Below, one piece after another: positions 16,098 through 24,566 of a DNA stretch of 64,000 nt. The stretch's first letter is position 1; the number at the start of each line of letters is the position of its first letter. The notes under the pieces are model-generated. The model was not told where the DNA came from. It worked only from the letters and a program-made list of their open reading frames with translations, and ran no database searches. Source of the stretch: an uncultured Pedosphaera sp. (GTDB lineage Bacteria; Verrucomicrobiota; Verrucomicrobiia; Limisphaerales; Pedosphaeraceae); NCBI GenBank assembly GCA_903918755.1, contig CAIXFN010000017.1, positions 1 to 64,000 on the forward strand, read 5' to 3'. The translations under genes were made by a program, and so were the position numbers.

Positions 16098-16988
16098 ATG
16101 AAAACAAAAATACTCCTCCTCGCACTGGCCCTTGGGGCCGCGCCCTGCTTCAGCCAGGCCCAAGACGGCAATCCCCCGCCCATTAACCAGCCCCCCCGCG
16201 CCGGCGGCCGCGGTGGCCCGGGCGGTCCCGGCGGCTTCCATGTCCTCCCCCCGCCAGTCATGGAAGAATTGAACCTGACGGAAGCCCAACTGAAGGAAAT
16301 GGCGGCGTTGGAGTCGGAATTGAAGGGTAAACTGGAAAAAATCCTCAAACCCGACCAACTCGAAGTGCTGAAGCAGTTCGTGGGCGCGGGACGCCGGGGC
16401 GGCCCCGGAGGCCAAGGCGGTCCGGGGCAAGGTGGCCCTGCGGGCGGTTTCGGCGGGCCCCGGGGTCAAGGTGGTGAAGGTCAGTTTCCGCCGCCCGACC
16501 AAAATGGCCCCGGGCGCGGTCCCGGACCGGGAATCCCTGGCGGACCCGGCCATGGCGGTCCGGGGCAAGGTGGCCCTGCGGGCGGTTTCGACGGCCCCCG
16601 GGGTCAAGGTGGTGAAGGTCAGTTTCCGCCACCCGACCAAAATGGCCCCGGGCGCGGTCCCGGCCAAGGCGGTCCCGGCGGACAACGTGCGGTCAACCCG
16701 TTGGTGGCCGCCCTGGATCTGAACGGCGATGGCATTATTGATGCCAGCGAAATCGCCCAGGCCAGTGAGTCGTTGAAGAAGCTCGACAAGAATGGCGACG
16801 GGAAAATTACCCCGGAGGAATACCGCCCAGCCCGCGGCGGTCAAGGTCCCGGCAACGGAGGTCCCGGCGGCGGCCCCGGCCGACGCGGTCAAGGTGGTCC
16901 CAGTGGGCCTGGTGGCCAAGGGGGGCCCGGCGGACAGGGCGGTCCGGGTGGTGAGAATCGCCCGCAAAGACCTCCGCTGGATCAGTAA
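16098..16988 (+). CDS. Gly/Pro-rich secreted protein with Spy-like segment and EF-hand pair
   Basis: Protein of 296 residues with a signal peptide to about residue 20 (CFSQAQ). Residues 55-95 (MEELNLTEAQLKEMAALE and on to KILKPDQLEVLKQF) resemble the LTxxQ helices of Spy/CpxP-type periplasmic chaperones. A Gly/Pro/Gln region follows and contains a near-exact tandem duplication with a 138-bp period (first copy from 16418, second from 16556). Two calcium-binding EF-hand loops come next, DLNGDGIIDASE and DKNGDGKITPEE. The Gly-rich tail is probably disordered. Calcium binding and periplasmic location are inferred. The context links it to the PQQ propeller gene before it. Confidence 0.8.
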   Translation: MKTKILLLALALGAAPCFSQAQDGNPPPINQPPRAGGRGGPGGPGGFHVLPPPVMEELNLTEAQLKEMAALESELKGKLEKILKPDQLEVLKQFVGAGRRGGPGGQGGPGQGGPAGGFGGPRGQGGEGQFPPPDQNGPGRGPGPGIPGGPGHGGPGQGGPAGGFDGPRGQGGEGQFPPPDQNGPGRGPGQGGPGGQRAVNPLVAALDLNGDGIIDASEIAQASESLKKLDKNGDGKITPEEYRPARGGQGPGNGGPGGGPGRRGQGGPSGPGGQGGPGGQGGPGGENRPQRPPLDQ

Positions 16989-17011
16989 TCGCGGATTAAA
17001 CAAAAACGGGG

Positions 17012-17045
17012 GTGGCGACAACATTGTCGCCACTTTCGTTTCTTC
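17012..17045 (+). terminator. Rho-independent terminator after the EF-hand gene
   Basis: Perfect 10-bp stem GTGGCGACAA/TTGTCGCCAC with a 2-base gap as drawn (17012-17021 with 17024-17033), followed by TTTCGTTTCTTC. It separates the EF-hand transcript from the multicopper oxidase. Confidence 0.82.
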
Positions 17046-17046
17046 G

Positions 17047-17083
17047 GAGCAGGCTTCCCACGCTCGGCACGGGGAGCCTGCTC
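17047..17083 (+). other. Second hairpin behind the terminator
   Basis: GAGCAGGCT (17047-17055) pairs with AGCCTGCTC (17075-17083), followed by attttat. It may act as a back-up terminator. Confidence 0.55.
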
Positions 17084-17282
17084 ATTTTATGGGGTCCCTC
17101 CCCAACCTGAATCCGCTCGCCCCGCTTGCGCCTGGCCTGCCCCGCAATCCCCGTCTGGCCGACACTCAACCCCCATGATGGCAAACCGAATGCCCCCGAC
17201 GGTAACACCCCCTTTCGCGGCGCCCCCAGCCAAATCTTGGTCCAAGTTTTGCCCGCGCGGAACGATGAGGTGGGGCGGGACT

Positions 17283-17331
17283 TTTACAGACCCTTTACAT
17301 ATTCCGCGGGGTCGAAAACAATCGCTTAACA
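17283..17331 (+). promoter_or_regulatory. Triple-hexamer regulatory site C
   Basis: TTTACA at 17283-17288, 5 bp, TTTACA at 17294-17299, 26 bp, TTAACA at 17326-17331, then 29 bp to the ATG at 17361. The flanks differ from sites A and B, so the shared spacing is not simply a recent copy of a whole segment. Confidence 0.65.
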
Positions 17332-17360
17332 TCGCTGGGGCAACTTGGGGGTGCAACCAT

Positions 17361-19082
17361 ATGAAAAACATCATAAAACTCAGTGCCCTGCTGGGATTGA
17401 CCATCGCCAGCGCCCCGGCCCAGACATACAACGCCTTGTGGATTCCGCCCACACTCACGGGAACGAATTTCAATCTTTCCCTTCACCAGACGAACAAGCA
17501 GTTCTTTCCCGGCCTCAACACGCCCACTTTCGCCTACAATTCCGGCAATGTGTGGGGCCCCACCCTGATCATGAACAAAGGGGACACGGTCCAAATCTAC
17601 CTGACCAACAACCTGAACCAGACCACCACCACCCACTGGCATGGCTTTCACATTCCTGGAATTATGGACGGCGGCCCGCACGAAGTGATCCCCGCCGGCA
17701 CCACCTGGACACCCACCTTCACGATCCTCAATGGGGCCTCCACCTATTGGTATCACCCGCATCTGCATCCCGCCACCCAGAATCAGCTTTCCTACGGAGC
17801 CGGGGGCATGATCATCGTCCAGGACGCGCAGGAAGCTTCCCTGCCCTTGCCCCGCACCTATGGCGTCGATGACATCCCGCTGGCCCTGACCAGCCGCCGC
17901 TTCACCACCAACGGCAGCAACGCCATCGTCGTTACCAATAACTGCGCCTATGGCGACTACCAGCTGGTCAATGGTACCATCAACGCCCAGATCACCCTGC
18001 CCCAACAATACGTGCGGCTCCGCCTCCTCAATGCCGAAATTGAGCGGGCCTACAACCTGGGCTTCAGCGACAACCGGACGTTTTACGTCATCGCCACAGA
18101 CGGCGGCCTCGCGAATGCGCCCATTCCCGTCACCCGGGTCAGCCTCGCGGTCGGCGAACGGGTGCAGGTGCTGGTGAATCTGGGAACCACCGCCGTCGGC
18201 TCCAGTATCAATTTGATGGCTTACAACACCGCCGCATCGCTCGGTGGGGCGGGTCGCACCGGTTTGCAATTCGCCTATCCCGGCGGCGAGCCCTCCTCGT
18301 CCGGCCAGTTTGGCAGCCTGCTCAACAACCAGAACTATAATATCCTCAACCTCAAAGTGGGCAGCGCGACGACCAATCCGATCACCAGCCTGCCCACGAC
18401 GCTGACGAACAACACCTATTGGACCAGCAACGATGTCAGCAACACCCGCGTCATCAACATCACCGGCGGCAACCCGCCCAACGGCGTCTTCACGTTTGAC
18501 AACGTGGCCTTCAGCATGAACGTGATCAACCAGACCCTGAATCTGAATGCCATCGAAAAGTGGGTGGTCATCAACAATTCCGCCTTCAGCCATTCCTTTC
18601 ATATCCACGACATCCAGTTCAACCTCGTGTCCCGCACCAGCCCGGCGGGCGGGCTGAACGCCTATGAACAAGGCTGGAAGGACACGCTGTATACCCAGCA
18701 AAACTCCACCAACGTGTTCATCGCGAAATTCGATACCTTTGCCAGCTATTACAATCCGTTCATGTATCATTGCCATTTCTCGGACCATGAAGATCAGGGC
18801 ACCATGGGCCAGTTCCTGGTGGTAAACAACTCCGTGGAGGATCTGGCGATCGCCAGTTTCACCCGGCATGGTCCCAACGGTGATATTGCCCTCCAGTTCA
18901 AGGCCACGCCGGGCACGACATACAAGCTCCAATATTCCAAAAACATGGACAGCAGCAGTTGGTCCGACATCGGCACCGTGACGAGCAACGGCATTTCGGC
19001 GAACTTCACCGACACGGACCCGACGCGTCTGGCGCAACCCCGCGGCTTTTACCGGGTCACCATTCCGGTGAATAGCTATTGA
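17361..19082 (+). CDS. Multicopper oxidase
   Basis: Secreted copper enzyme of 573 residues that oxidises a substrate such as a phenol or Cu(I) while reducing oxygen to water. The start at 17361 gives signal peptide MKNIIKLSALLGLTIASAPA. All four copper-binding motifs are present: HWHGFHI (about residue 91), YWYHPHLH (about 132), HSFHIHD (about 410) and YHCHFSDHEDQGTM (about 470). The last contains the type 1 Cys and an axial Met. Domain order and length fit the CotA/CueO/laccase group. About 80 residues after the last motif form an extra domain with TYKLQYSKNMDSSSW, a C-terminal module common in verrucomicrobial secreted proteins. The metal efflux genes follow after 31 bp, so a copper-handling role is likely. 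Confidence 0.92.
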   Translation: MKNIIKLSALLGLTIASAPAQTYNALWIPPTLTGTNFNLSLHQTNKQFFPGLNTPTFAYNSGNVWGPTLIMNKGDTVQIYLTNNLNQTTTTHWHGFHIPGIMDGGPHEVIPAGTTWTPTFTILNGASTYWYHPHLHPATQNQLSYGAGGMIIVQDAQEASLPLPRTYGVDDIPLALTSRRFTTNGSNAIVVTNNCAYGDYQLVNGTINAQITLPQQYVRLRLLNAEIERAYNLGFSDNRTFYVIATDGGLANAPIPVTRVSLAVGERVQVLVNLGTTAVGSSINLMAYNTAASLGGAGRTGLQFAYPGGEPSSSGQFGSLLNNQNYNILNLKVGSATTNPITSLPTTLTNNTYWTSNDVSNTRVINITGGNPPNGVFTFDNVAFSMNVINQTLNLNAIEKWVVINNSAFSHSFHIHDIQFNLVSRTSPAGGLNAYEQGWKDTLYTQQNSTNVFIAKFDTFASYYNPFMYHCHFSDHEDQGTMGQFLVVNNSVEDLAIASFTRHGPNGDIALQFKATPGTTYKLQYSKNMDSSSWSDIGTVTSNGISANFTDTDPTRLAQPRGFYRVTIPVNSY

Positions 19083-19113
19083 TAAACCGTTCGGCCGGCG
19101 CGAAAAAACCTCG

Positions 19114-20343
19114 ATGAAACGCATCGCCCCCTGGTTCGTCCTGCTGCTGGCCGTCATCGCGTGGTCCCAACTCCGGCCACAGGCCGGCGCGCCGGTCAGC
19201 GACACGCGAGTGGCCTACCAATGCCCCATGCATCCCTGGGTCAAAGCCGCTCAAATCGCGGACTGCACCATCTGCGGTATGAAGCTGGTCGCCCAGGGCG
19301 CCACCGGCAGCCAGTCAGAAGCTCCCCGCGGCAGCGTCATGCTACCGCGGGGCAGCGCCCGGGTCATGGGCCTGACCACCGCCACGGTCACCAACCGACC
19401 GCTGCAACGTACCCTGCGGGTCACGGGAATGATCGGCGAGGATATGTCCCGGCACGGAGTCATCAGCGCGCCGGTCGAAGGCCGGATTGACGGTCTGGCC
19501 ATGAGTTGCGAGGGCGAACGCATCACCCGCCGGCAACCGCTGGTCACCCTCTTCAGCCGCACTTTGCTGGCGGCGGCCAACGACTACCGGCAGGCCCTCA
19601 CCAATGGCGGCCCCACCCAGGAAACCACCCACCGGGCGCTGCTGCAATTTGGACTAGTGCACGAGCAAATCCTGACCATTCCCACCCGCCAGCCGGATGA
19701 CGCCTATTTCGGGCTGCTCGCCACTCTGAGCGGCACCATCGTGAAGAGTTACGTGGCCGAAGGCCAATATGTGAAGGCCGGCGAAAAGCTCTTTGAAATC
19801 GCTGATTTCACCAAAATGTGGTTTATGTTCCCCGTCTATGAACAGGATTTGTCCTGGGTGCGCGTAGGCCAGACCGTGCGGTTGACGTCCCCCTCCCTCC
19901 CGGGCGAATCGTTCAGCGCCCTCATTACTTTCATCAGCCCAAATCTGGACGAAACCACCCGGTCCGCCCAGGTTCGGGTGGTGCTCGAAAATCCCGAACG
20001 ACGGCTGAAAAATAATACTCTGGCCGCCGGAGTCGTCGAATTGGAGGCGCCTATCGTGCTGGCGGTTCCGCGGAGTGCGGTCTTGTGGTCCGGCTCCCCG
20101 CCCCGGGTTTTTGTGGCCACGGCCCCGGGTGTTTACGAACCGCGGGCGGTCCGGTTGGGGCGGACCGGCGACACGGATTGGGAAGTGCTCGCCGGGCTGG
20201 CCCCCGGCGAGGAAGTGGTCCTCGCCGGCAATCTGCTGCTGGATAGCCAGGCGCAAATGGACCAACTGGCCGTTCCGGCGGCGGGGGCAACCGCCCCTCC
20301 AGCCGCGGCCGTCGTTGTCCCGCCGGCGGGAATCCAGCCATGA
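19114..20343 (+). CDS. RND efflux periplasmic adaptor with heavy-metal-binding domain (CusB-like)
   Basis: Membrane fusion protein of 409 residues that links an inner-membrane RND pump to an outer-membrane channel. After an N-terminal membrane anchor or signal (residues 1-25), residues 30-60 hold a heavy-metal-binding module, YQCPMHPWVKAA with DCTICGMKLV, typical of CusB-like adaptors. The HlyD body follows: barrel-sandwich parts at SAPVEGRIDGL and GTIVKSYVAEGQYVKAGEKL, then IADFTKMWFMF and a C-terminal beta domain. Its last four bases overlap the start of the RND gene (ATGA), so the two are translationally coupled. Confidence 0.92.
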   Translation: MKRIAPWFVLLLAVIAWSQLRPQAGAPVSDTRVAYQCPMHPWVKAAQIADCTICGMKLVAQGATGSQSEAPRGSVMLPRGSARVMGLTTATVTNRPLQRTLRVTGMIGEDMSRHGVISAPVEGRIDGLAMSCEGERITRRQPLVTLFSRTLLAAANDYRQALTNGGPTQETTHRALLQFGLVHEQILTIPTRQPDDAYFGLLATLSGTIVKSYVAEGQYVKAGEKLFEIADFTKMWFMFPVYEQDLSWVRVGQTVRLTSPSLPGESFSALITFISPNLDETTRSAQVRVVLENPERRLKNNTLAAGVVELEAPIVLAVPRSAVLWSGSPPRVFVATAPGVYEPRAVRLGRTGDTDWEVLAGLAPGEEVVLAGNLLLDSQAQMDQLAVPAAGATAPPAAAVVVPPAGIQP

Positions 20344-23300
20344 TCGTGGCCTTGATCGCCTGGTCCCTGCGGCACCGCCTGCTGGTGGCCTGCGGCACCC
20401 TGCTCCTGGCCGCGCTGGGACTGCAGGCCCTTTATGAGACACCGGTGGATGCCCTGCCCGACCTGGGAGAAAATCAAGTTATCCTCCTGACGGATTGGCC
20501 CGGCCGCGCTCCGCAGGAAGTGGAGGACCAGATCACCCACCCCCTGGCCCTCCAATTGCATGGCTTGGCGGGCGTGAACGTGGTGCGCGCCTCCAGCAGT
20601 TTTGGTTCCTCGCTCGTCACCCTGGTGTTCACCGATGGCCCCAGCCATGATCTGACCCGCCAGCGGGTGTTGGAACGACTGAACACCCTCACCGGTACCC
20701 TGCCCGAGGGCGTCGTGCCCCATCTCGGGCCGGATGCCACCGGTTTAGGCTGGGTTTACGAGTATTATCTTGCGGTGGAACCAAGCCGGGCGCCCAACGG
20801 ACGGGGGTATGACCTCGGGGAATTGCGGGCGCTGCAGGATTGGCTCATCCGGCCGGAGTTATCGGCCGTCCCTGGCGTGGCGGAGGTCGCCGGCGTGGGC
20901 GGCTTCGTTCGCCAGTACCAGATTGAAGTCGATTCGCAGAAAATGCGCCTCGCGGGCTTGTCCCTCGGCGGGATCATGGAAGCGGTCAACCAGGCCAATG
21001 CCAACGTGGGCGGTGATACCGTGGCCGAAAACGGGATGGATTTCACTTTGCGGGGAATCGGTCTGCTGCACGGCCGGGAAGATCTGGAACAAATCGTCGT
21101 GCGGGAAAAGGATGGCACTCCCCTCTACCTCAAGGATGTGGCCCGGGTCCAAATTGGGGGGGCGGAGCGCGGCGGCGTCCTGGATGTGGACGGACGCGAG
21201 GTGGTGGGCGGCATCGTGGTGATGCGCGCCGGGGAAAACGCCCGCGCCGTGATCCAACGGGTCCGGGAAAAAGTCGACCGTCTCGCCTCCGCTTTGCCGC
21301 CGGGGGTGAGCCTCCGGGCATTCTATGACCGCGGCGGTTTGATCGACCGCACCATTGGCACCCTCCGGCGTGCCCTGATCGAGGAAATCACTCTGGTCAC
21401 CCTGGCCCATATTCTTTTCCTGTTTCACTTCCGCAGCATTCTGATTGTCCTCCTGCCCTTGCCGGTGAGCATCCTGATTTCGTTCCTGCTGCTCCGCTGG
21501 TGCGGCGTCACCTCCAATATCATGAGCCTCTCGGGCATCGCCATCGCCATTGGGGTGCTCGTGGATGCCGCCATCGTCTTGACGGAAAATGTCCTCCGCC
21601 ACAGCGAGCGGGCGGTCCGACAAAAGGGCGGCGAATTGGATTTGGCGGAACGGTTGACCGTCGTGAATACCGCCGCGCGGCAGGTGGGCCGGCCCATCGG
21701 CTTCGCGCTGGCCATCATCCTCCTGGCCTTTGTCCCCGTGCTCGCCTTCACGGGACCGGAAGGTCGCCTCTTTCATCCCCTCGCCCTCGCCAAGACGTTT
21801 GCCATGCTGGGCGCCACCTTGCTGGCCCTTACCGCGGTGCCCGTCCTTTGCGTCAGCCTGGTGCGTGGCCCATTTTTTCCCGAGGACCGCAACTTCCTCA
21901 TGCGCCGGCTGCTGGGATTTTATGATCCGGCCCTGGATTTCGCCTTGCGGCACCCGCGCAGCGTCCTGCTTTCTGCGGCGGCAACGCTCCTGCTGGCGCT
22001 GGCGCTGCTCCCACGCCTCGGCTCGGAATTCATGCCGCCCCTGAATGAGGGGAGTCTCCTCTTCATGCCTTCCTACACCCCGGCGACCGGACTCACCGAA
22101 GTCAAACGAGCCCTGGCGTGGCAGGATCAGGTGCTCAAAAGTTTCCCCGAAGTACTTTCCGTCGCGGGCAAACTCGGCCGCAGCGATACGGCCACGGATC
22201 CGGCACCGGTGGCCATGATTGAAACCACCCTCGCCCTCAAGCCGGAAAACGAGTGGCCGGCGGGGATGACGCGCGCCCAATTGATTGCCGATATGACCGC
22301 GGCCCTGCGGCAGGTTCCCGGTTCCATCCCCGGATTTCTGCAACCCATCGAAGGCCGGATGCTGATGCTGGCCACGGGCATCCGCGCCCAGTTGGGCATC
22401 AAAATTCTGGGTGATGATCCTGCCCAACTTCAGGCGGCGGCCTTCGCCCTCCAGCGATTGGTCCAGCAGGTGCCGGGGGCCACGGGCGTAACCCCCAGTC
22501 GCAACCAGGGGAAGCCCTACCTCGAAATTCAATTACGCCCCGCCGCTCTGGCCCAATCTGGATTGCGGCCGCGGGAAGTGTTGGAAACCATCGAGGCGGG
22601 ACTGGCCGGACGGAACGTCGGCTCCATCCAGGAAGGTCGCCGCCGGTTCCCAATACAAGTCCGCCTGCAACGCAGCGAGCGCGAGGACTTGACCCGCTTG
22701 CGGGAATTGCTGGTGAGCGGCGCGGGCGGACGGGTGCTTCCTTTGGGTCAACTGGCCAATCTGGAACGGGTCGCAGGTCCCGAGGAAATTGTCAGTGAAA
22801 ACGGCCGGTTGCGGGCTTATGTGCAGGCCAACGTCTCCGGCCGTGACCTGGCGGGATTCGTTACCGAAGTGAAACGCCTGGTGCAAAACGAACTGGCCGC
22901 CCCACTGGCCGCCCAGGGTCTGACCATTGAATACAGCGGAGATTACGAGAACCAACTGCATGCCGCCGCGACTTTGCGACTGATTATCCCCGCGGCTTTG
23001 CTGATCATTTTTTTGCTGCTGCACCAACTGTACGGCAGCCCGCGGGAAGCGGCGCATGTGCTGCTCGCAGTTCCGTTTGCCTTGAGCGGGGGCGTCTTCC
23101 TGCAAGCCATCGGCGGCTGGCATTTTAGCGTCGCCGTCTGGGTTGGTTACCTCGCGCTGTTTGGCACCGCCATTCAAACCGGGGTGATCATGGTGGCCTA
23201 CCTCGATGAAGCCGTCCGCCGCAAACAGGATGAACTGGGCGCCGCTTTCACCCACGGGGACTTGGTCGCCGCCGTCAAAGAGGGCGCCCGCTTGCGGCTG

Positions 23301-23513
23301 CGGCCGAAAGTCATGACCGTGGCCACCATCGTCGCCAGTCTGACGCCGATTTTTTGGAGTCACGGCCCCGGCGCGGAGGTGTTGCAACCCTTCGCCGCCC
23401 CGGTGCTGGGCGGCATGCTCAGCAGTCTCCTGCATATCCTCATCATCACCCCGGTCATTTTTCTCTGGCTGCGGTCCCGGGATCTGCCCCTCACCTCGCC
23501 CTCCCCGCGTTAA
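20340..23513 (+). CDS. Heavy-metal RND efflux permease (CusA/CzcA family)
   Basis: Inner-membrane proton-driven pump of 1057 residues, full length for the family with 12 expected membrane segments. Family marks are TPVDALPDLGENQVILLTDW at the N-terminus, EVEDQITHPL, and GIAIAIGVLVDAAIVLTEN in TM4 with the proton-relay Asp. The C-terminal half repeats this with FGTAIQTGVIMVAYLDE. Substrate is most likely Cu(I)/Ag(I) or another soft metal, judged from the neighbouring multicopper oxidase and the metal-binding domain of the adaptor. No TolC/CusC-type outer-membrane gene follows, so the channel is encoded elsewhere. Confidence 0.94.
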   Translation: MIVALIAWSLRHRLLVACGTLLLAALGLQALYETPVDALPDLGENQVILLTDWPGRAPQEVEDQITHPLALQLHGLAGVNVVRASSSFGSSLVTLVFTDGPSHDLTRQRVLERLNTLTGTLPEGVVPHLGPDATGLGWVYEYYLAVEPSRAPNGRGYDLGELRALQDWLIRPELSAVPGVAEVAGVGGFVRQYQIEVDSQKMRLAGLSLGGIMEAVNQANANVGGDTVAENGMDFTLRGIGLLHGREDLEQIVVREKDGTPLYLKDVARVQIGGAERGGVLDVDGREVVGGIVVMRAGENARAVIQRVREKVDRLASALPPGVSLRAFYDRGGLIDRTIGTLRRALIEEITLVTLAHILFLFHFRSILIVLLPLPVSILISFLLLRWCGVTSNIMSLSGIAIAIGVLVDAAIVLTENVLRHSERAVRQKGGELDLAERLTVVNTAARQVGRPIGFALAIILLAFVPVLAFTGPEGRLFHPLALAKTFAMLGATLLALTAVPVLCVSLVRGPFFPEDRNFLMRRLLGFYDPALDFALRHPRSVLLSAAATLLLALALLPRLGSEFMPPLNEGSLLFMPSYTPATGLTEVKRALAWQDQVLKSFPEVLSVAGKLGRSDTATDPAPVAMIETTLALKPENEWPAGMTRAQLIADMTAALRQVPGSIPGFLQPIEGRMLMLATGIRAQLGIKILGDDPAQLQAAAFALQRLVQQVPGATGVTPSRNQGKPYLEIQLRPAALAQSGLRPREVLETIEAGLAGRNVGSIQEGRRRFPIQVRLQRSEREDLTRLRELLVSGAGGRVLPLGQLANLERVAGPEEIVSENGRLRAYVQANVSGRDLAGFVTEVKRLVQNELAAPLAAQGLTIEYSGDYENQLHAAATLRLIIPAALLIIFLLLHQLYGSPREAAHVLLAVPFALSGGVFLQAIGGWHFSVAVWVGYLALFGTAIQTGVIMVAYLDEAVRRKQDELGAAFTHGDLVAAVKEGARLRLRPKVMTVATIVASLTPIFWSHGPGAEVLQPFAAPVLGGMLSSLLHILIITPVIFLWLRSRDLPLTSPSPR

Positions 23514-23624
23514 TGTTGGGGCCCGGAGGAAACGCAAGATTCCCTTTGCCACACCGTTGATTGCTTCTGTATGCTTTAACCTAGCTAATTCTGGATCCCG
23601 GTTTTCCTGATTGGGAGACCTCAC

Positions 23625-24455
23625 ATGAAGCAACCCAAAACCTTGGCCCAAACCCCGGCGTTCACGCTCATCGAGTTGCTGGTCGTCATCAGCATTATTG
23701 CCATCCTCGCCGCGCTCCTGCTGCCCGTTCTGGCCAAGGCCAAAACGAAGGCGGAAGCCATTCAATGCATCAACAATAACCGGCAGTTGACCATGGCCTG
23801 GATCATGTACGCCCATGAAGCAAACGATGCCCTCGTCTGGAATGACCTCACCCAGGACGGGTCCGGCTGGGTGAGGGGCATGCTGAATTATGATGGGTCC
23901 AACCCGGACAACACCAACACCGTTTTCCTGACTGACCCGCAGTACGCCAAACTCGCCCCCTATTCCGCGCGCAACGCCGGAATCTACAAATGTCCCGCGG
24001 ACAAAAGCACGGTGCTCATCGGCGGTCAAAAATATCCGCGGGTCCGCAGCATCTCGATGAGTCAGGCCATGAACTCCCGCGATGATTGGCTGGCCGCGAT
24101 CACCGGCGCGAAATACCGGGTGTTCCGGCGGCTGATGGATATCAATCCCATGGGGCCATCCAAGGCCTACGTCCTCATCGATGAACATCCGGACAGCCTC
24201 AATTATGGGGATTTCGCCGTCGCCATGAATGACGGGGCCGCCGCGTCCACCATTATGCTCGTGGACGTTCCCGCCAGCTACCACAACCGGGCCGGCGGCA
24301 TCAGCTTCGCGGACGGCCATGCCGAAATCCATCCCTGGCGGGATCCCCGCACCGTGGTTCGCATCACCGGCATCTGGATGTCCTCCTCCGTGCAAGCTTC
24401 CCCCGGGAACCAGGACATGATCTACCTTTCCCAGCACGCGTCCATCCGGCAATAA
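23625..24455 (+). CDS. Prepilin-like protein with H-X9-DG motif, copy 1
   Basis: Protein of 276 residues. The N-terminus [20 protein letters not shown] is the class III signal cut and methylated by prepilin peptidase, preceded by a short leader. The C-terminal part has HNRAGGISFADGHAE, which fits the H-X9-DG motif of the abundant planctomycete/verrucomicrobial pseudopilin-like family. These are thought to be exported surface proteins; a direct role in pili is not shown. A paralogue follows 111 bp downstream. Confidence 0.88.
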   Translation: MKQPKTLAQTPAFTLIELLVVISIIAILAALLLPVLAKAKTKAEAIQCINNNRQLTMAWIMYAHEANDALVWNDLTQDGSGWVRGMLNYDGSNPDNTNTVFLTDPQYAKLAPYSARNAGIYKCPADKSTVLIGGQKYPRVRSISMSQAMNSRDDWLAAITGAKYRVFRRLMDINPMGPSKAYVLIDEHPDSLNYGDFAVAMNDGAAASTIMLVDVPASYHNRAGGISFADGHAEIHPWRDPRTVVRITGIWMSSSVQASPGNQDMIYLSQHASIRQ

Positions 24456-24566
24456 GGCGACCGGCTTGATCGCCGGTTCACCACCCCTTGGAAGCCAGTT
24501 TTGCACGGTCATCAACTTGACTTGGAACCGTCGCGCGGCCACCATCGCGCCTGGTTTTCCTACCTC

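Larger units (their letters stand above)
16989..17360. other. Intergenic region with terminators and regulatory site C
   Basis: It holds a terminator at 17012-17045, a second hairpin at 17047-17083 and regulatory site C at 17283-17331. The multicopper oxidase frame is open back to 17175, but that part has no signal peptide and runs through site C. Confidence 0.6.

Noticed and set aside
17295-19205. Minus-strand open frame of 636 codons
   Set aside because: Antisense to the multicopper oxidase with all copper motifs; composition rich in Gly, Val, Asp and His typical for shadows.
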